Shown: positions 29,609 to 39,157 of the stretch, piece after piece | How positions within the stretch are numbered: the stretch's first letter is position 1 | Layout of the letters: each line of letters starts with the position of its first letter | Origin: Methylotetracoccus oryzae | GTDB taxonomy: Bacteria; Pseudomonadota; Gammaproteobacteria; Methylococcales; Methylococcaceae | DNA length: 64,000 nucleotides | Direction: 5' to 3' | NCBI RefSeq assembly: GCF_006175985.1 | Contig: NZ_SRSH01000001.1 | Span: 1-64,000, forward strand | The notes under the pieces: model-generated | What the model saw: the letters and a program-made list of their open reading frames with translations, nothing else | What the model was told of the DNA's origin: nothing | Database searches by the model: none | Position numbers and translations under genes: made by a program

Positions 29609-30787
29609 TCAGGCCGGACCGCACCGATTCAGGGCGTCAACACAGGCGTCGAGATCGACATGGCACCGGTGCACCCATTCTTCGCCCCAATAGAAGTTGC
29701 AACTCGTCTCGGCGCGCAGCAGGCGCCACCAGGCTTCGTCGAGGGCGCATCGATCAAGCTCCGCTGCCGGTGTCTCCTTGCTCGCGGCACGCTCCAAGGC
29801 TGCGTTTACCAGCAGACTTACCGCGTTGACACGTGCAAGCGCATCACGCTGCGATTGGGAACCGGTCCACTGCGTGAAGTCCCGACCGTGGTGCCAACCG
29901 GTATTCCAGGCTCCCGTCTTCACGTGCACTTCGCCATACGCACCAAAACGGTTCAGATAGTCCGTGATGAACGTCGGGCGGATCAGCCCGACGGACTTTG
30001 TGTGTTCGAGCAATTCGGCGTAAAAGGCGCCCCAGAAGTTGGCGGCCATGTTCGTGTTGCGAAACCAGCCACCGTTTTCGCCATCCGTGCAGGTCGTGAC
30101 CAGCGGCGGGAAGTCGCACCAACGCGTACGCTCCTCTACTTCCCGGAGAAACCACGAATACTCCATGCCTGATTCCTGGGCATCGGACAGTTCCCGATCG
30201 CGCACGATGACCACGATCGAATCGTCGCCATGGGTCGCGATATGGGGCCGATAGCGCACCTCCTCCCAACGCATGTCCGTCAGCGGTTCGACATGCTCGC
30301 TGTCGACGATCACATAGCGGTAGCCATAGCGCTTGAGGAGCGGAATCAGCTCCATCGAGAACGCCATCTCAGGCGGCCAAAACCCATCGAAGCGCTCCCG
30401 CCAGAACAGGTGGCGGGCCGTTGCAAGCCAACGTGACAAATGTTCGCCCCGGTCCTGCTCCGGGATCAGCGGCAACACGGGATGGTAGTATCCGGTCCCG
30501 AGAATCTCGAACAGTTCGCGATTCTGTAGGTGCCAAAGCACCGAACCGCAATCGACGATGCCGTAGGTCCGGGACTGGAAGTCCGGGTTTGCAAGGTCTT
30601 CGAGCAGGGTACCCGAGAGCGACAGATGAACGCGCGCAAGCCCTTCGTAGTCCCACAGGGCGCGTGCCATCCGATCGTAGGCGAACAAGATTTCCTTGGC
30701 CTCCCAGGGCGCCTCGGACAACAAGTAGTCGAGATTACCGGGCGGTTGATGGAGATTCAGAACGAGTGCGTGGTGTATCGTCGACAT
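29609..30787 (-). CDS. Glycoside hydrolase family 57 protein
   Basis: A 392-residue protein opening IHHALVLNLHQPPGNL, the GH57 motif 1 pattern (HQP). Other GH57-type blocks are FDGFWPPEMAFS and TTCTDGENGGWF, the latter matching the region of the catalytic Asp, with YLNRFG and AWNTGWHHG near the C-terminus. Members cut or transfer alpha-glucans (amylase, amylopullulanase, 4-alpha-glucanotransferase or branching enzymes). It is shorter than the branching enzymes, so a hydrolase is likelier. It follows tatD on the same strand after 119 bp, next to a genome region with glycogen genes 11 kb away. Confidence 0.8.
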   Translation of the reverse strand: MSTIHHALVLNLHQPPGNLDYLLSEAPWEAKEILFAYDRMARALWDYEGLARVHLSLSGTLLEDLANPDFQSRTYGIVDCGSVLWHLQNRELFEILGTGYYHPVLPLIPEQDRGEHLSRWLATARHLFWRERFDGFWPPEMAFSMELIPLLKRYGYRYVIVDSEHVEPLTDMRWEEVRYRPHIATHGDDSIVVIVRDRELSDAQESGMEYSWFLREVEERTRWCDFPPLVTTCTDGENGGWFRNTNMAANFWGAFYAELLEHTKSVGLIRPTFITDYLNRFGAYGEVHVKTGAWNTGWHHGRDFTQWTGSQSQRDALARVNAVSLLVNAALERAASKETPAAELDRCALDEAWWRLLRAETSCNFYWGEEWVHRCHVDLDACVDALNRCGPA

Positions 30788-30906
30788 GGCGGCAATGACG
30801 GCTGTTTAAGCGAACGCAACGAGCGAACCGCACCGGCAGAGCGCAACCGGTCCGGGGTTTCGGTCCGGGGGCCATGCGCCTTGGAGTGCCGCCCCCTCCC
30901 CGAAAG

Positions 30907-31683
30907 TTAATGTCGGGGTTTGAACAAATCGTAATAATTTGCAGCCGACTCCTCGGCCACCCGGGCCACGGACACTCCCTGCAGTCCGGCAATGAAATCG
31001 GCCACATGGGCCACGTAAGCCGGGTAGTTCGGCTTGCCACGCATCGGGGCCGGAGCGAGGTAGGGCGCATCCGTCTCGATCAGGTAGCGATCGCGCGGCA
31101 CGCGTCGCGCTACGTCCTGCAGCACCCTGGCATTCTTGAACGTTACGATGCCCGAGAACGAGATCAGGAAGTTCTGATCCAGCGCCTGACTGGCTTCAGC
31201 CCAGTCTCCGGTGAAGCAATGAAAAACACCGCCGACCGAGCCCGCGTTCTCTTCGCGCAGAATCCGCAGGGTATCTTCGGACGCGTCGCGGCAATGCACG
31301 ATCAGCGGCTTCTGCAGCGCCCGCGCCGCCCGAATGTGAGCGCGGAAGCGCTCCTGCTGAACGGCCACCGGGCAGTCCTGCCAATGGTAGTCGAGCCCGG
31401 TCTCGCCGATGGCGACAACCCGCGGATCGGCGCCGAGCGCCAGGAGTTCCGCCTCGGTAGCGGCGGCCGTCTCGCCTTCGTTCGGATGGACGCCGACCGA
31501 CACGTCGATCTCCATCCAAGCCTCGACGAGTTGCCGCATCGCCACGTAGTCGGCGAGATTGATCGAGACGCACAGCATACGGCCGAGACCGGCCGCGTGA
31601 GCGTGCTCGATGACACCCGAAAAGTCTCCGCTGTAGGGCGTCAGGTCCAGACGATCGAGATGGCAATGGGAGTCAACGAGCAT
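30907..31683 (-). CDS. tatD: TatD-family metal-dependent hydrolase/DNase
   Basis: A 258-residue TIM-barrel metalloenzyme. Metal ligands are visible in VDSHCHLDRLD, the Glu of GETGLDYHW, IVHCRDASEDT, FHCFTGDW and IETDAPYLAPAPMRGKPN. Family members are 3'-5' exonucleases or 2'-deoxyribonucleases. It ends the conserved tmk-holB-pilZ-tatD string, whose order is shared with many gammaproteobacteria (there it is often called ycfH). Confidence 0.9.
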   Translation of the reverse strand: MLVDSHCHLDRLDLTPYSGDFSGVIEHAHAAGLGRMLCVSINLADYVAMRQLVEAWMEIDVSVGVHPNEGETAAATEAELLALGADPRVVAIGETGLDYHWQDCPVAVQQERFRAHIRAARALQKPLIVHCRDASEDTLRILREENAGSVGGVFHCFTGDWAEASQALDQNFLISFSGIVTFKNARVLQDVARRVPRDRYLIETDAPYLAPAPMRGKPNYPAYVAHVADFIAGLQGVSVARVAEESAANYYDLFKPRH

Positions 31684-31733
31684 CGGCGGTACTCATACAG
31701 CGTTGGCAGCGCAGGCTTGGATGCCCTGCCGGA

Positions 31734-32090
31734 CTACATCGTAAAGGTCGGACGGTCAGCCTCGACGATACCGGCCAGGTAATTCTCGATGCGGCTGCGG
31801 GTCGCGCCACCGTCGTTGTCGCCGAATTGTACTCCGACACCAGGCGTGCGATAGCCTTCGGCCGCTTTCGGCGTGACCCAAACGACCTTCCCGGCCACCG
31901 TAACGCGTTCGCTCTCGTCCATCAGGGACAGGATCAGGATCACCTCGTCGCCGACCTGATAGCTGCGGTGGGTTGCCACGAACAAGCCGCCATTTCTGAC
32001 GTACGGCATGTACGCCGCGTAAAGCGCACTCTTATCGCGGATCGTGACGGACAAGATGCCTACGCGGGCACTGGAGTTGTCTTCGTTCAT
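31734..32090 (-). CDS. pilZ: Type IV pilus protein PilZ
   Basis: A 118-residue single-domain PilZ. VTIRDKSALYAAYMPYVRNGGLFVAT closely follows the Pseudomonas PilZ N-terminus, and the cyclic-di-GMP motif RxxxR is absent, as in that protein, so it probably does not bind the nucleotide. It supports type IV pilus assembly through PilB and FimX-like partners. It lies between holB and tatD, its usual place. Confidence 0.92.
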   Translation of the reverse strand: MNEDNSSARVGILSVTIRDKSALYAAYMPYVRNGGLFVATHRSYQVGDEVILILSLMDESERVTVAGKVVWVTPKAAEGYRTPGVGVQFGDNDGGATRSRIENYLAGIVEADRPTFTM

Positions 32091-32109
32091 CGTACGCGGC
32101 GCGGTCCAC

Positions 32110-33108
32110 TCACCGGTCGCCGCGCGCAGTCCGGCAACAGGCTATCGCGAGTTCTTCGAGCATCAGTGTGCGGTTTGCCTGACCGGACAGCGCGCGCTTC
32201 GCGCCGAAGGCGAGATCGAGCACGCGATACAGTGCACGTAGTTTCAGTCTGGCCGCGAGCGTGCTCAGACTCGAGCCAAGGTCCGGATTGTGCACTGCAC
32301 GGGGACCCGGCGCGATCTTCAGGCGAATGAGATCTTCCAGCCAGGAAATCAAGCACGATACCAACTCCTCAGAGCCGAACTTTTCCCAACGGCCCGCGAC
32401 CTGTATGGGGTCCGCGGCACCGGTAGCCAGCGCTTCGAAAGATGTCAGGATATCGCGCCGCGCGACCAGACGGGAGGAATCCAGGCTGCGAGCGAGCAGC
32501 GGAGCGCCTCGCGCGACGATGACACGCAGCTGCGCCTCTTCCGACGGCACGTGGTTCCGCAACCACGCCTCGGTCGCCGCACGCGGCGGCAAGGTCACCG
32601 CCACCCGCTGACAGCGACTCCGAATCGTTGGCGGCACGGCGCCGGGCTGTTCCGCCAACAGCACGAAACAGGTTTGCAGATCCGGTTCCTCCAAGGTTTT
32701 CAGCAAGCTGTTGGCGGCGTAGCGATTCAACCGGTCGACCCTTGGCAGTACCACCATTCGATTATGGGCGTACTGTGGCCGAAGCGACAGCGATGCAATG
32801 ATGTCGCGGACGAGATCCGTCTTCACCGCCTTGCCCGGTTCCGGCGACTCGACGATCATGAAGTCCGGATGCGTCTCCGCCTCCAGCAGGCGACAGGCCC
32901 CGCATTCGCCACAGGCAAACTCGCCTCTTTCCGAAGTACACAGCCGGCGCGCGGCGAAAGCTCGCGCCAGTTCCATCTTGCCCGTCCCCGCGGGGCCATG
33001 CACCAGCAGCGCGTGCGGCACCCGTCCGTCGGCGAGATAGGTCCGCAGCGCAGACCAGGCGCCCTCCAGCCATGGAAAGGCAGTCAGCAGATCAGAGCCA
33101 GGAAGCAC
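32110..33108 (-). CDS. holB: DNA polymerase III delta-prime subunit
   Basis: A 332-residue clamp-loader subunit. The start chosen is GTG 33108, preceded by GGAG, giving the normal N-terminus LPGSDLLTAFPWLEGAW and a 17-base overlap with tmk; the open frame continues to 33168 but lies within tmk. It has the P-loop-like HGPAGTGKMELARAF, the zinc-finger cysteines CGECGAC, and the SRC motif (IRSRCQRV). It loads the beta clamp with HolA and DnaX. Confidence 0.85.
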   Translation of the reverse strand: MLPGSDLLTAFPWLEGAWSALRTYLADGRVPHALLVHGPAGTGKMELARAFAARRLCTSERGEFACGECGACRLLEAETHPDFMIVESPEPGKAVKTDLVRDIIASLSLRPQYAHNRMVVLPRVDRLNRYAANSLLKTLEEPDLQTCFVLLAEQPGAVPPTIRSRCQRVAVTLPPRAATEAWLRNHVPSEEAQLRVIVARGAPLLARSLDSSRLVARRDILTSFEALATGAADPIQVAGRWEKFGSEELVSCLISWLEDLIRLKIAPGPRAVHNPDLGSSLSTLAARLKLRALYRVLDLAFGAKRALSGQANRTLMLEELAIACCRTARGDR

Positions 33109-33721
33109 AGCGTTGCTCCAGCGCAGCGAGAAGGTGGCATCGCACCGCTCCGGCCGGACCCGAGGCATCGATCACGACGATGCGCTCCGGGAATGCCGCG
33201 GCCCGCTCCAGATAGGCATCGCGCACGCGCTCCTGGAAAACGAGCGCCTCGGACTCGAAACGGTCCGTGCCGCCCCGCGCGAGCGCACGAGCCCTGCCGA
33301 CCTCGACCGGAGCGTCCAGCAGCAGCGTGAGGTCCGGTTGCAGCGCTCCCGGCAAGAACTGCTCCAGAAACCGCAGGTTCGCCGCAGGAACCCCGCGGCC
33401 CCCGCCCTGATAGGCATAGCTGGAATCCGTGAAGCGGTCGGAAACGACCCAGCACCCCCGCGCCAGCGCAGGCCAGATGACCTCTCGAACGTGCTGCACA
33501 CGCGCGGCAAACATCATCAATAATTCCGCCTCGACGCAAACGTGTTCGCCGTGCAACAGCAGCGCCCTCAGTCCCTCCCCCAGTTGCGTCCCGCCCGGCT
33601 CGCGTGTCACGACGACCTCACGGCCCCACGCCCGGATCCGTTCGGCAACAGCCTCGAGACAGGTCGTCTTGCCGACACCCTCCCCGCCTTCCAGCGTGAT
33701 GAAGCGCCCGCTATTCATCAT
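33092..33721 (-). CDS. tmk: Thymidylate kinase
   Basis: A 209-residue kinase that phosphorylates dTMP to dTDP. Motifs: P-loop TLEGGEGVGKTT, the DR(Y/F) motif region TREPGGTQLGE, and SDRFTDSSYAYQGGGRG. It overlaps mltG by 11 bases and holB by 17, so it is translated as part of the pabC-mltG-tmk-holB string. ATG 33718 is an equally good start. Confidence 0.95.
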   Translation of the reverse strand: MMNSGRFITLEGGEGVGKTTCLEAVAERIRAWGREVVVTREPGGTQLGEGLRALLLHGEHVCVEAELLMMFAARVQHVREVIWPALARGCWVVSDRFTDSSYAYQGGGRGVPAANLRFLEQFLPGALQPDLTLLLDAPVEVGRARALARGGTDRFESEALVFQERVRDAYLERAAAFPERIVVIDASGPAGAVRCHLLAALEQRCASWL

Positions 33722-34715
33722 GCCGTTGCTGCTTCAAGAATGCCGCTACCGCGCGCTGATGCTCGGCCAGAGTGCTCGAAAATACGTGGGACCCGTCACC
33801 CGCGGCAACGAAGTACAGGCTGTCGCCCGCATCCGGGTGCAGCGCCGCCTGCAGCGACGCCAGCCCCGGCATCGCAATTGGGGTCGGCGGCAAGCCAGCC
33901 CGGGTGTAGGTGTTGTAGGGTGTGTCCGAAAGCAAGGCCTGCCGCGTGATGTCACCGCGATAAGCGGCTCCCATACCGTAGATCACGGTCGGATCGGCCT
34001 GCAATCGCATGCCGCGACGCAGGCGGCGTACGAATACACCGGCGACCCGAGGCCGCTCGGCATCGATCGATGTTTCCTTCTCGACGATCGATGCCAGCGT
34101 CAAGGCTTCCGTCGGCGTCGCGTAGGGCAGCCCATCCTGTCGCTGGCGCCATTCCGCTTCGAGCACCGAGGCCATTTTCTCGTTGGCCCTTCGCAGCAAC
34201 TCGGTATCCCGATAGCCCTTGGCGAACACGTAGGTATCCGGGAAAAAACGTCCCTCCGGATGTTCTCCGGACAGACCGATGGCGGCGAGCAATTCGTCGC
34301 GACCTCGATCCGCCAAGGCGTGCTCAAGGGCCGGATGGGCATGCACCGCATTCAGGATCTGATCGAAGGTCCAGCCCTCGACGAAGGTGATCGAGTGGTG
34401 ACGGGTTTTTCCGGACACCAGCAAGGCGAGCAACTGGTCGATCGAGACATGGGGAGGAATCGCGTACTCACCGTACTTGAGATGGCGCGCCACGCCTTTC
34501 CAGTAGGCCTGGAAAACCAGCCATTTCGGCCATTCGGAGATCCCCTCGGCGCGAAGGCGCCTCGCTACCCCGCGCACGCTATCGCCCTTGCGGATCTCAA
34601 AAATGGTCTCGCTGGAATTTGCCGAAACGGCCCTCACTGCGCCGAGAAACTGTGCCGCAAGGAACAGCAGGCCAGCCGAAAGAATGGCGACACCCGCCCA
34701 GCGCCAGCGACTCAC
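33711..34715 (-). CDS. mltG: Endolytic murein transglycosylase
   Basis: A 334-residue YceG/MltG protein. The start is GTG 34715, overlapping the pabC stop as GTGA. One N-terminal membrane helix (AGVAILSAGLLFLAAQFLG) anchors a periplasmic domain with LysM-like (about 40-95) and catalytic parts; the catalytic Glu is in LASIVEKETS. ADPTVIYGMG and NTYTRAGLPPTPI are family blocks. It cuts nascent glycan strands and so sets their length. Confidence 0.93.
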   Translation of the reverse strand: MSRWRWAGVAILSAGLLFLAAQFLGAVRAVSANSSETIFEIRKGDSVRGVARRLRAEGISEWPKWLVFQAYWKGVARHLKYGEYAIPPHVSIDQLLALLVSGKTRHHSITFVEGWTFDQILNAVHAHPALEHALADRGRDELLAAIGLSGEHPEGRFFPDTYVFAKGYRDTELLRRANEKMASVLEAEWRQRQDGLPYATPTEALTLASIVEKETSIDAERPRVAGVFVRRLRRGMRLQADPTVIYGMGAAYRGDITRQALLSDTPYNTYTRAGLPPTPIAMPGLASLQAALHPDAGDSLYFVAAGDGSHVFSSTLAEHQRAVAAFLKQQRHDE

Positions 34716-35554
34716 GCCGTGCTCCCGGTTTCGGCGCGAATCCGGGCCTCGAGGTGCCCATGAAGGCGCTGCGTCACCGGCCCCACTGTCCAGCCGAGGT
34801 TGTCCAATGCCACGACGGGCCAGATCCGGATCAGGCTGTTGGTCAGGAATACCTCACTGGCCGCGCCCAATTCATCGACGGCCACCCGCCGAACTTCGGT
34901 TCCAATTCCCCCAGCAGCTGCGAGCTCCAGTACGACCGAACGCATGACACCTGCCACACCGCATTCAGATAGGTCGGGTGTCACCAAGCGCCCTCCGACA
35001 ACCAGGAAAACATTCGACATCGTTCCCTCGATCAGGGACCCGACATTGTCCAGCATCAGACCCTCCTGAACGAACGCATCATCCCACTCGCTGCGGGCCA
35101 GGATCTGCTCGAGCCGGTTCATGTGCTTGATTCCCGCAAGCGCAGGATTGATACCAAGGCGGGACCGGCAGAGCGTCACACGCACTCCCGACTCCGATGC
35201 CTGGCGTGACTGGCTGACGTATTCCTGCAGACTCAGAACCCGCGTCGGCGGCATATCGGCGGTCGGACGGTAACCACGCGGGCCGGACCCTCGCGTGATC
35301 TGGATCTTCAGTACGCCATGAGTCTGAACACGACACAATTGCCGGACCTCGGGCTCCAGCACGGAAGCCCCGGGAAACGGGATACCGAGCCGGCCACAGT
35401 CCCCAGCCAGACGCATCAGATGAAGCGGGAGGAAAATCGGGTGTCCGGCCAAGACCGGCAAAGTCGTGAAGACGCCGTCGCCGTACTGGAAGCCGCGGTC
35501 TGCTGCCTCGATGCAGTGACCGTAACGGCCGTTGATCAACAGCATGGCACTCAT
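34712..35554 (-). CDS. pabC: Aminodeoxychorismate lyase
   Basis: A 280-residue PLP enzyme of fold type IV. The PLP-binding Lys is in LAGIKHMNRLEQ; RGFQYGDGVFTT, and the cofactor-phosphate region GTMSNVFLV follow family pattern. It makes 4-aminobenzoate for folate from aminodeoxychorismate. It sits downstream of fabF by 115 bp, the conserved order. Confidence 0.92.
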   Translation of the reverse strand: MSAMLLINGRYGHCIEAADRGFQYGDGVFTTLPVLAGHPIFLPLHLMRLAGDCGRLGIPFPGASVLEPEVRQLCRVQTHGVLKIQITRGSGPRGYRPTADMPPTRVLSLQEYVSQSRQASESGVRVTLCRSRLGINPALAGIKHMNRLEQILARSEWDDAFVQEGLMLDNVGSLIEGTMSNVFLVVGGRLVTPDLSECGVAGVMRSVVLELAAAGGIGTEVRRVAVDELGAASEVFLTNSLIRIWPVVALDNLGWTVGPVTQRLHGHLEARIRAETGSTA

Positions 35555-35669
35555 CTGCGTAAAGACCTTGCGCGACGCGAGACAAGTCTTCGCAGCGGCT
35601 CATGCGATCCTGCCGGGCCTGCGCACCGGCGTGCCGACACCATGGCCGGCTTCAAACCGACTGGGAGGC

Positions 35670-36911
35670 TCAGCGCCAGCGCTTGAAAATCAGCGTGCCG
35701 TTCGTGCCGCCGAAGCCGAACGAGTTTGACATTGCAACCTCGAGCGGGACTTCGCGGGCCACATGCGGCACGTAGTCGAGATCGCACTCCGGGTCCGGGT
35801 TATCGAGATTGATCGTCGGCGGGATCACCTGATCCCGCAACGCCAGAACGGAAAATATCGCCTCCACTCCGCCGGCAGCGCCCAGCATGTGTCCGGTCAT
35901 CGACTTCGTCGAACTGATCGGGACCCGGTAGGCATGTTCGCCCAAGGCCGACTTGATCGCTTGCGTCTCGGCAAGATCACCAGCCGGTGTCGAGGTCCCG
36001 TGCGCATTGACGTAATCAATCGCATCGGCGTTCAGGGCAGCATCACGCAACGCCAACCGCATGCATCGTGCAGCGCCCTCGCCATCCTGCAATGGCTGCG
36101 TCATATGGTAGGCGTCAGAACTCGTCCCATAACCGATGAGTTCGGCGTAAATCTGCGCTCCGCGCCGCCGCGCATGTTCCAGTTCCTCGAGCACGACCAC
36201 ACCGGCACCGTCGCTGAGCACGAATCCGTCACGGTCCCGGTCCCAGGGTCGACTGGCCTTCTCCGGATCGTCGTTGCGACGGGACAGGGCGCGCGCTGAA
36301 GCAAACCCGCCCAGCGATGTCGGAGACGTCGCCATCTCGGCCCCGCCGGCCACCATCGCGTCCGCATCGCCATACTGGATGATCCGGGCGGCCTCGCCGA
36401 TATTGTGGGTACCGGTCGCGCAGGCGGTCACGATCGCGATGTTCGGGCCCTTCAGTCCGTATTTGATGGACAGATTCCCCGAGATCATGTTGATGATGTT
36501 GCTCGGTACGAAGAAAGGAGAGATCTTCCGCGCGCCCCCTTTCAGGAAGGCGTTGTGACCTTCTTCGATCCCGGTGATGCCGCCGATGCCCGCGCCGATC
36601 GCGACGCCGATCCGTTCCGCGTCGTCCCGCTCGGCCGTCAGGCCGGAATCCTCCAGCGCCTGACACCCGGCGGCCAGCCCGTAATGGATGAAGACATCCA
36701 TTTTCCGTGCTTCCTTCTCTGGGATGTAGCGGGCAATATCGAAGCCCTTGACGCTGCCTCCGATGCGGGTTGCAAAACCCGAAACGTCGAAGCATTCGAT
36801 GGGGCCGATACCGCCGCGCCCCTCCCGGACGTTGGTCCACGACTCGGCAACGGTGAGGCCGACAGGCGACACCATGCCGAGCCCCGTGACGACGACACGT
36901 CGTTTGGTCAA
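35670..36911 (-). CDS. fabF: 3-oxoacyl-ACP synthase II
   Basis: A 413-residue condensing enzyme starting at TTG 36911, after AGGTAG; this gives the usual [17 protein letters not shown] opening, and no ATG fits. The catalytic Cys is in [14 protein letters not shown], and the two active-site His are in [12 protein letters not shown] and [17 protein letters not shown]. It extends acyl-ACP chains, including the cis-unsaturated step. It follows acpP by 79 bp. Confidence 0.95.
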   Translation of the reverse strand: MTKRRVVVTGLGMVSPVGLTVAESWTNVREGRGGIGPIECFDVSGFATRIGGSVKGFDIARYIPEKEARKMDVFIHYGLAAGCQALEDSGLTAERDDAERIGVAIGAGIGGITGIEEGHNAFLKGGARKISPFFVPSNIINMISGNLSIKYGLKGPNIAIVTACATGTHNIGEAARIIQYGDADAMVAGGAEMATSPTSLGGFASARALSRRNDDPEKASRPWDRDRDGFVLSDGAGVVVLEELEHARRRGAQIYAELIGYGTSSDAYHMTQPLQDGEGAARCMRLALRDAALNADAIDYVNAHGTSTPAGDLAETQAIKSALGEHAYRVPISSTKSMTGHMLGAAGGVEAIFSVLALRDQVIPPTINLDNPDPECDLDYVPHVAREVPLEVAMSNSFGFGGTNGTLIFKRWR

Positions 36912-36990
36912 GGGTCTACCTGCTTGGTCGAAAAGATGGAACGCCCCGGGGCTGCCCCGGTTGCGGAAATGGCAGGAGGGTCGGGAAGAC

Positions 36991-37221
36991 TCAGGAGTGG
37001 CTTTCGATGTAATCGATGGCCTGCTGGACAGTGGTGATTTTCTCGGCGTCCTCGTCCGGAATTTCGCATTCGAATTCCTCTTCGAGCGCCATGACCAATT
37101 CCACGGTGTCCAGCGAGTCAGCGCCGAGGTCGTCCACGAAGGAGGCTTCGTTGGAAATCTCGTCCTTCACTCCAAGCTGTTCGGCAACGATCTTCTTGAC
37201 ACGTTCTGCAACGTCGCTCAT
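36991..37221 (-). CDS. acpP: Acyl carrier protein
   Basis: A 76-residue acidic four-helix carrier. Ser of [20 protein letters not shown] carries the phosphopantetheine arm. The start at ATG 37221 has GAGGA upstream; the longer frame is non-coding. It accepts and delivers acyl chains to FabF, FabH, FabG and PlsX. It has a 231-bp upstream gap with its own candidate promoter. Confidence 0.97.
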   Translation of the reverse strand: MSDVAERVKKIVAEQLGVKDEISNEASFVDDLGADSLDTVELVMALEEEFECEIPDEDAEKITTVQQAIDYIESHS

Positions 37222-37260
37222 TTCAAATCCTCGATTGTTCTCATTGTCTGTGAGGCGCAC

Positions 37261-37289
37261 ATAGTAAAAGGGAACATTCATCAATACAA
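37261..37289 (-). promoter_or_regulatory. Candidate sigma-70 promoter of acpP
   Basis: On the minus strand, TTGTAT (37284-37289), a 17-base spacer and TACTAT (37261-37266), predicting a start near 37254 and a 33-base leader. A separate promoter would explain how ACP reaches much higher levels than its neighbours. Confidence 0.45.
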
Positions 37290-37452
37290 GACGACGGATG
37301 TACCCCTTTACCTCCACTGAAAATTCGCCCGCCGCGGCGCAAACGGCGTTCGATGAACGGTCCCCCGGTCCGCGCTTCGAACCGTGGCAAGTTCCAGCCG
37401 CCCGGTGTGCCAGCGGCTCCCGCCGCGGCACGCACCGAACCCGCAGCCCACG

Positions 37453-38190
37453 CTAGGGCATCAGCATCCCGCCGTTGACATGCAGGGTCTCGCCGGTGAT
37501 GTAAGCCGCCTGATCGGAAACGAGGAAGGCCACAGCCGCGGCGATCTCGTCGCACTGCCCGAGACGCCCCAGCGCAATGCTGCCGAGCAGCGCCGCCTTG
37601 TGTCCCTCGGGCAGCGCCTCGGTCATGTCGGTCGCAATGAAACCGGGAGCAACCGCGTTGACCGTGATGCCACGAGACCCGACTTCCCGGGCCAGTGACT
37701 TCGTGAATCCGATCATGCCCGCCTTCGACGCCGCGTAGTTCGTCTGTCCGGCATTACCCATCGCACCCACGACGGAGCCGATATTGACGATGCGCCCGGT
37801 CTTGGCCTTCATCATCCCGCGGATGCACCCCTTGCACAGGTGGTATACCGAGGACAGGTTGGTACGGATGACCCCGTCCCACTCTTCATCCTTCATCCGC
37901 ATCAGCAGATTGTCCCGCGTGATGCCGGCGTTGTTCACCAGCACAGTCGGCGGGCCGAATTCCTCGGTGACCGACTTCAGAAAGGGCTCGATCGAGGCCG
38001 CATCGGAAACATCGAGCACGCGACCGACGCCGGACAAGCCCGCTTCGGCGAACATCGCGCCAATACCGTCAGCCCCGGAGGTCGTGGTTGCGGTAGCAAT
38101 CACCATCAAACCATCGGCAGCCAAACGCAACGCGATCGCGCGCCCGATGCCGCGGCTGCCTCCGGTTACTATTGCGATCGTCTCGCTCAT
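37453..38190 (-). CDS. fabG: 3-oxoacyl-ACP reductase
   Basis: A 245-residue short-chain dehydrogenase: VTGGSRGIGRAIALRLA (NADPH), NNAG, and the Ser/Tyr/Lys catalytic set in GSVVG and YAASKAG. It reduces 3-oxoacyl-ACP in fatty acid elongation. It overlaps the fabD stop by 4 bases (ATGA). Confidence 0.96.
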   Translation of the reverse strand: MSETIAIVTGGSRGIGRAIALRLAADGLMVIATATTTSGADGIGAMFAEAGLSGVGRVLDVSDAASIEPFLKSVTEEFGPPTVLVNNAGITRDNLLMRMKDEEWDGVIRTNLSSVYHLCKGCIRGMMKAKTGRIVNIGSVVGAMGNAGQTNYAASKAGMIGFTKSLAREVGSRGITVNAVAPGFIATDMTEALPEGHKAALLGSIALGRLGQCDEIAAAVAFLVSDQAAYITGETLHVNGGMLMP

Positions 38191-39137
38191 GTCATCAACT
38201 CCCGTGCCACAGCGAAGCTCTCCAGATCATGAATCGGTACCGACCGGCAATCGGGGACGATTCGTTTGTTCAGACCGGCCAGCACTTTTCCGGGTCCACA
38301 CTCGACGATATGTGTCACGCCCTGACCGACCAGATGGCGGACCGTCTCGGTCCACCGCACCGACTCGTGCAACTGCGCAGCCAGTACGTCACGGAGGTCG
38401 TCTGCATCCGGATGCTCGCCCACATCGACGTTGTGAACGACGCGCACGACTGAGGGAGCGATCGATACGGACGACAGCAAGGCGCGCAGTTTGCCGGCCG
38501 CATCGCTCATCAGCGCGCAGTGGGAAGGCACGCTGACCGGCAACATCATGGCCCGTTTCGCCCCGGCCTGTTTCGCCTGTTCCACGGCGGTCGCAACCGC
38601 TGCCGCATGCCCGGCAATGACGACCTGACCTGGCGCATTGAAGTTCGCGGCCGCGACCAGCGCATCGGGGGTCGACAGTTCCCGACACAGGTGGCCGACC
38701 TGCTCGTCGGTCAGACTCAGCAAGGCCGCCATCGCACCGACACCTTCAGGCACGGCTTCCTGCATCAGTTTGCCGCGCATCCGGACCAGTTGGACGGCGT
38801 CAGCGAAGGCGATGCGTCCACCACACACTAAAGCGGTGTACTCGCCCAGGCTGTGTCCGGCCATCCAGGCCGGACGCGCGTCCGACTCGGCCTGCCAGAT
38901 CCGCCAGACCGCGACGCCAGCCGCGAGCATCGCCGGCTGTGTGTTTTCGGTCCGATTCAGTTCCTCGGCCGGACCTTCGCTGACGAGCCGCCACAGATCG
39001 AGGCCCAAGACCTCCGAGGCCTCTGCGAAAGTGCTCTCGACCTCGGGCCGGACCTCGGACAGGCTGCGCAGCATCCCGATGGACTGGGAGCCCTGACCGG
39101 GAAACACGAAGGCCAACTGCTCGGATGCGACTGTCAT
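38187..39137 (-). CDS. fabD: Malonyl-CoA:ACP transacylase
   Basis: A 316-residue enzyme starting at ATG 39137, 20 bases after fabH; a longer frame would run into fabH. The nucleophile Ser is in the GHSLGEYTALVCGG elbow, the active-site His is in VSVPSHCALM, and FVFPGQGSQSIGM opens the fold. It moves malonyl from CoA to ACP. Confidence 0.96.
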   Translation of the reverse strand: MTVASEQLAFVFPGQGSQSIGMLRSLSEVRPEVESTFAEASEVLGLDLWRLVSEGPAEELNRTENTQPAMLAAGVAVWRIWQAESDARPAWMAGHSLGEYTALVCGGRIAFADAVQLVRMRGKLMQEAVPEGVGAMAALLSLTDEQVGHLCRELSTPDALVAAANFNAPGQVVIAGHAAAVATAVEQAKQAGAKRAMMLPVSVPSHCALMSDAAGKLRALLSSVSIAPSVVRVVHNVDVGEHPDADDLRDVLAAQLHESVRWTETVRHLVGQGVTHIVECGPGKVLAGLNKRIVPDCRSVPIHDLESFAVARELMT

Positions 39138-39157
39138 GTCTGCTCTGTCTCCGTCGT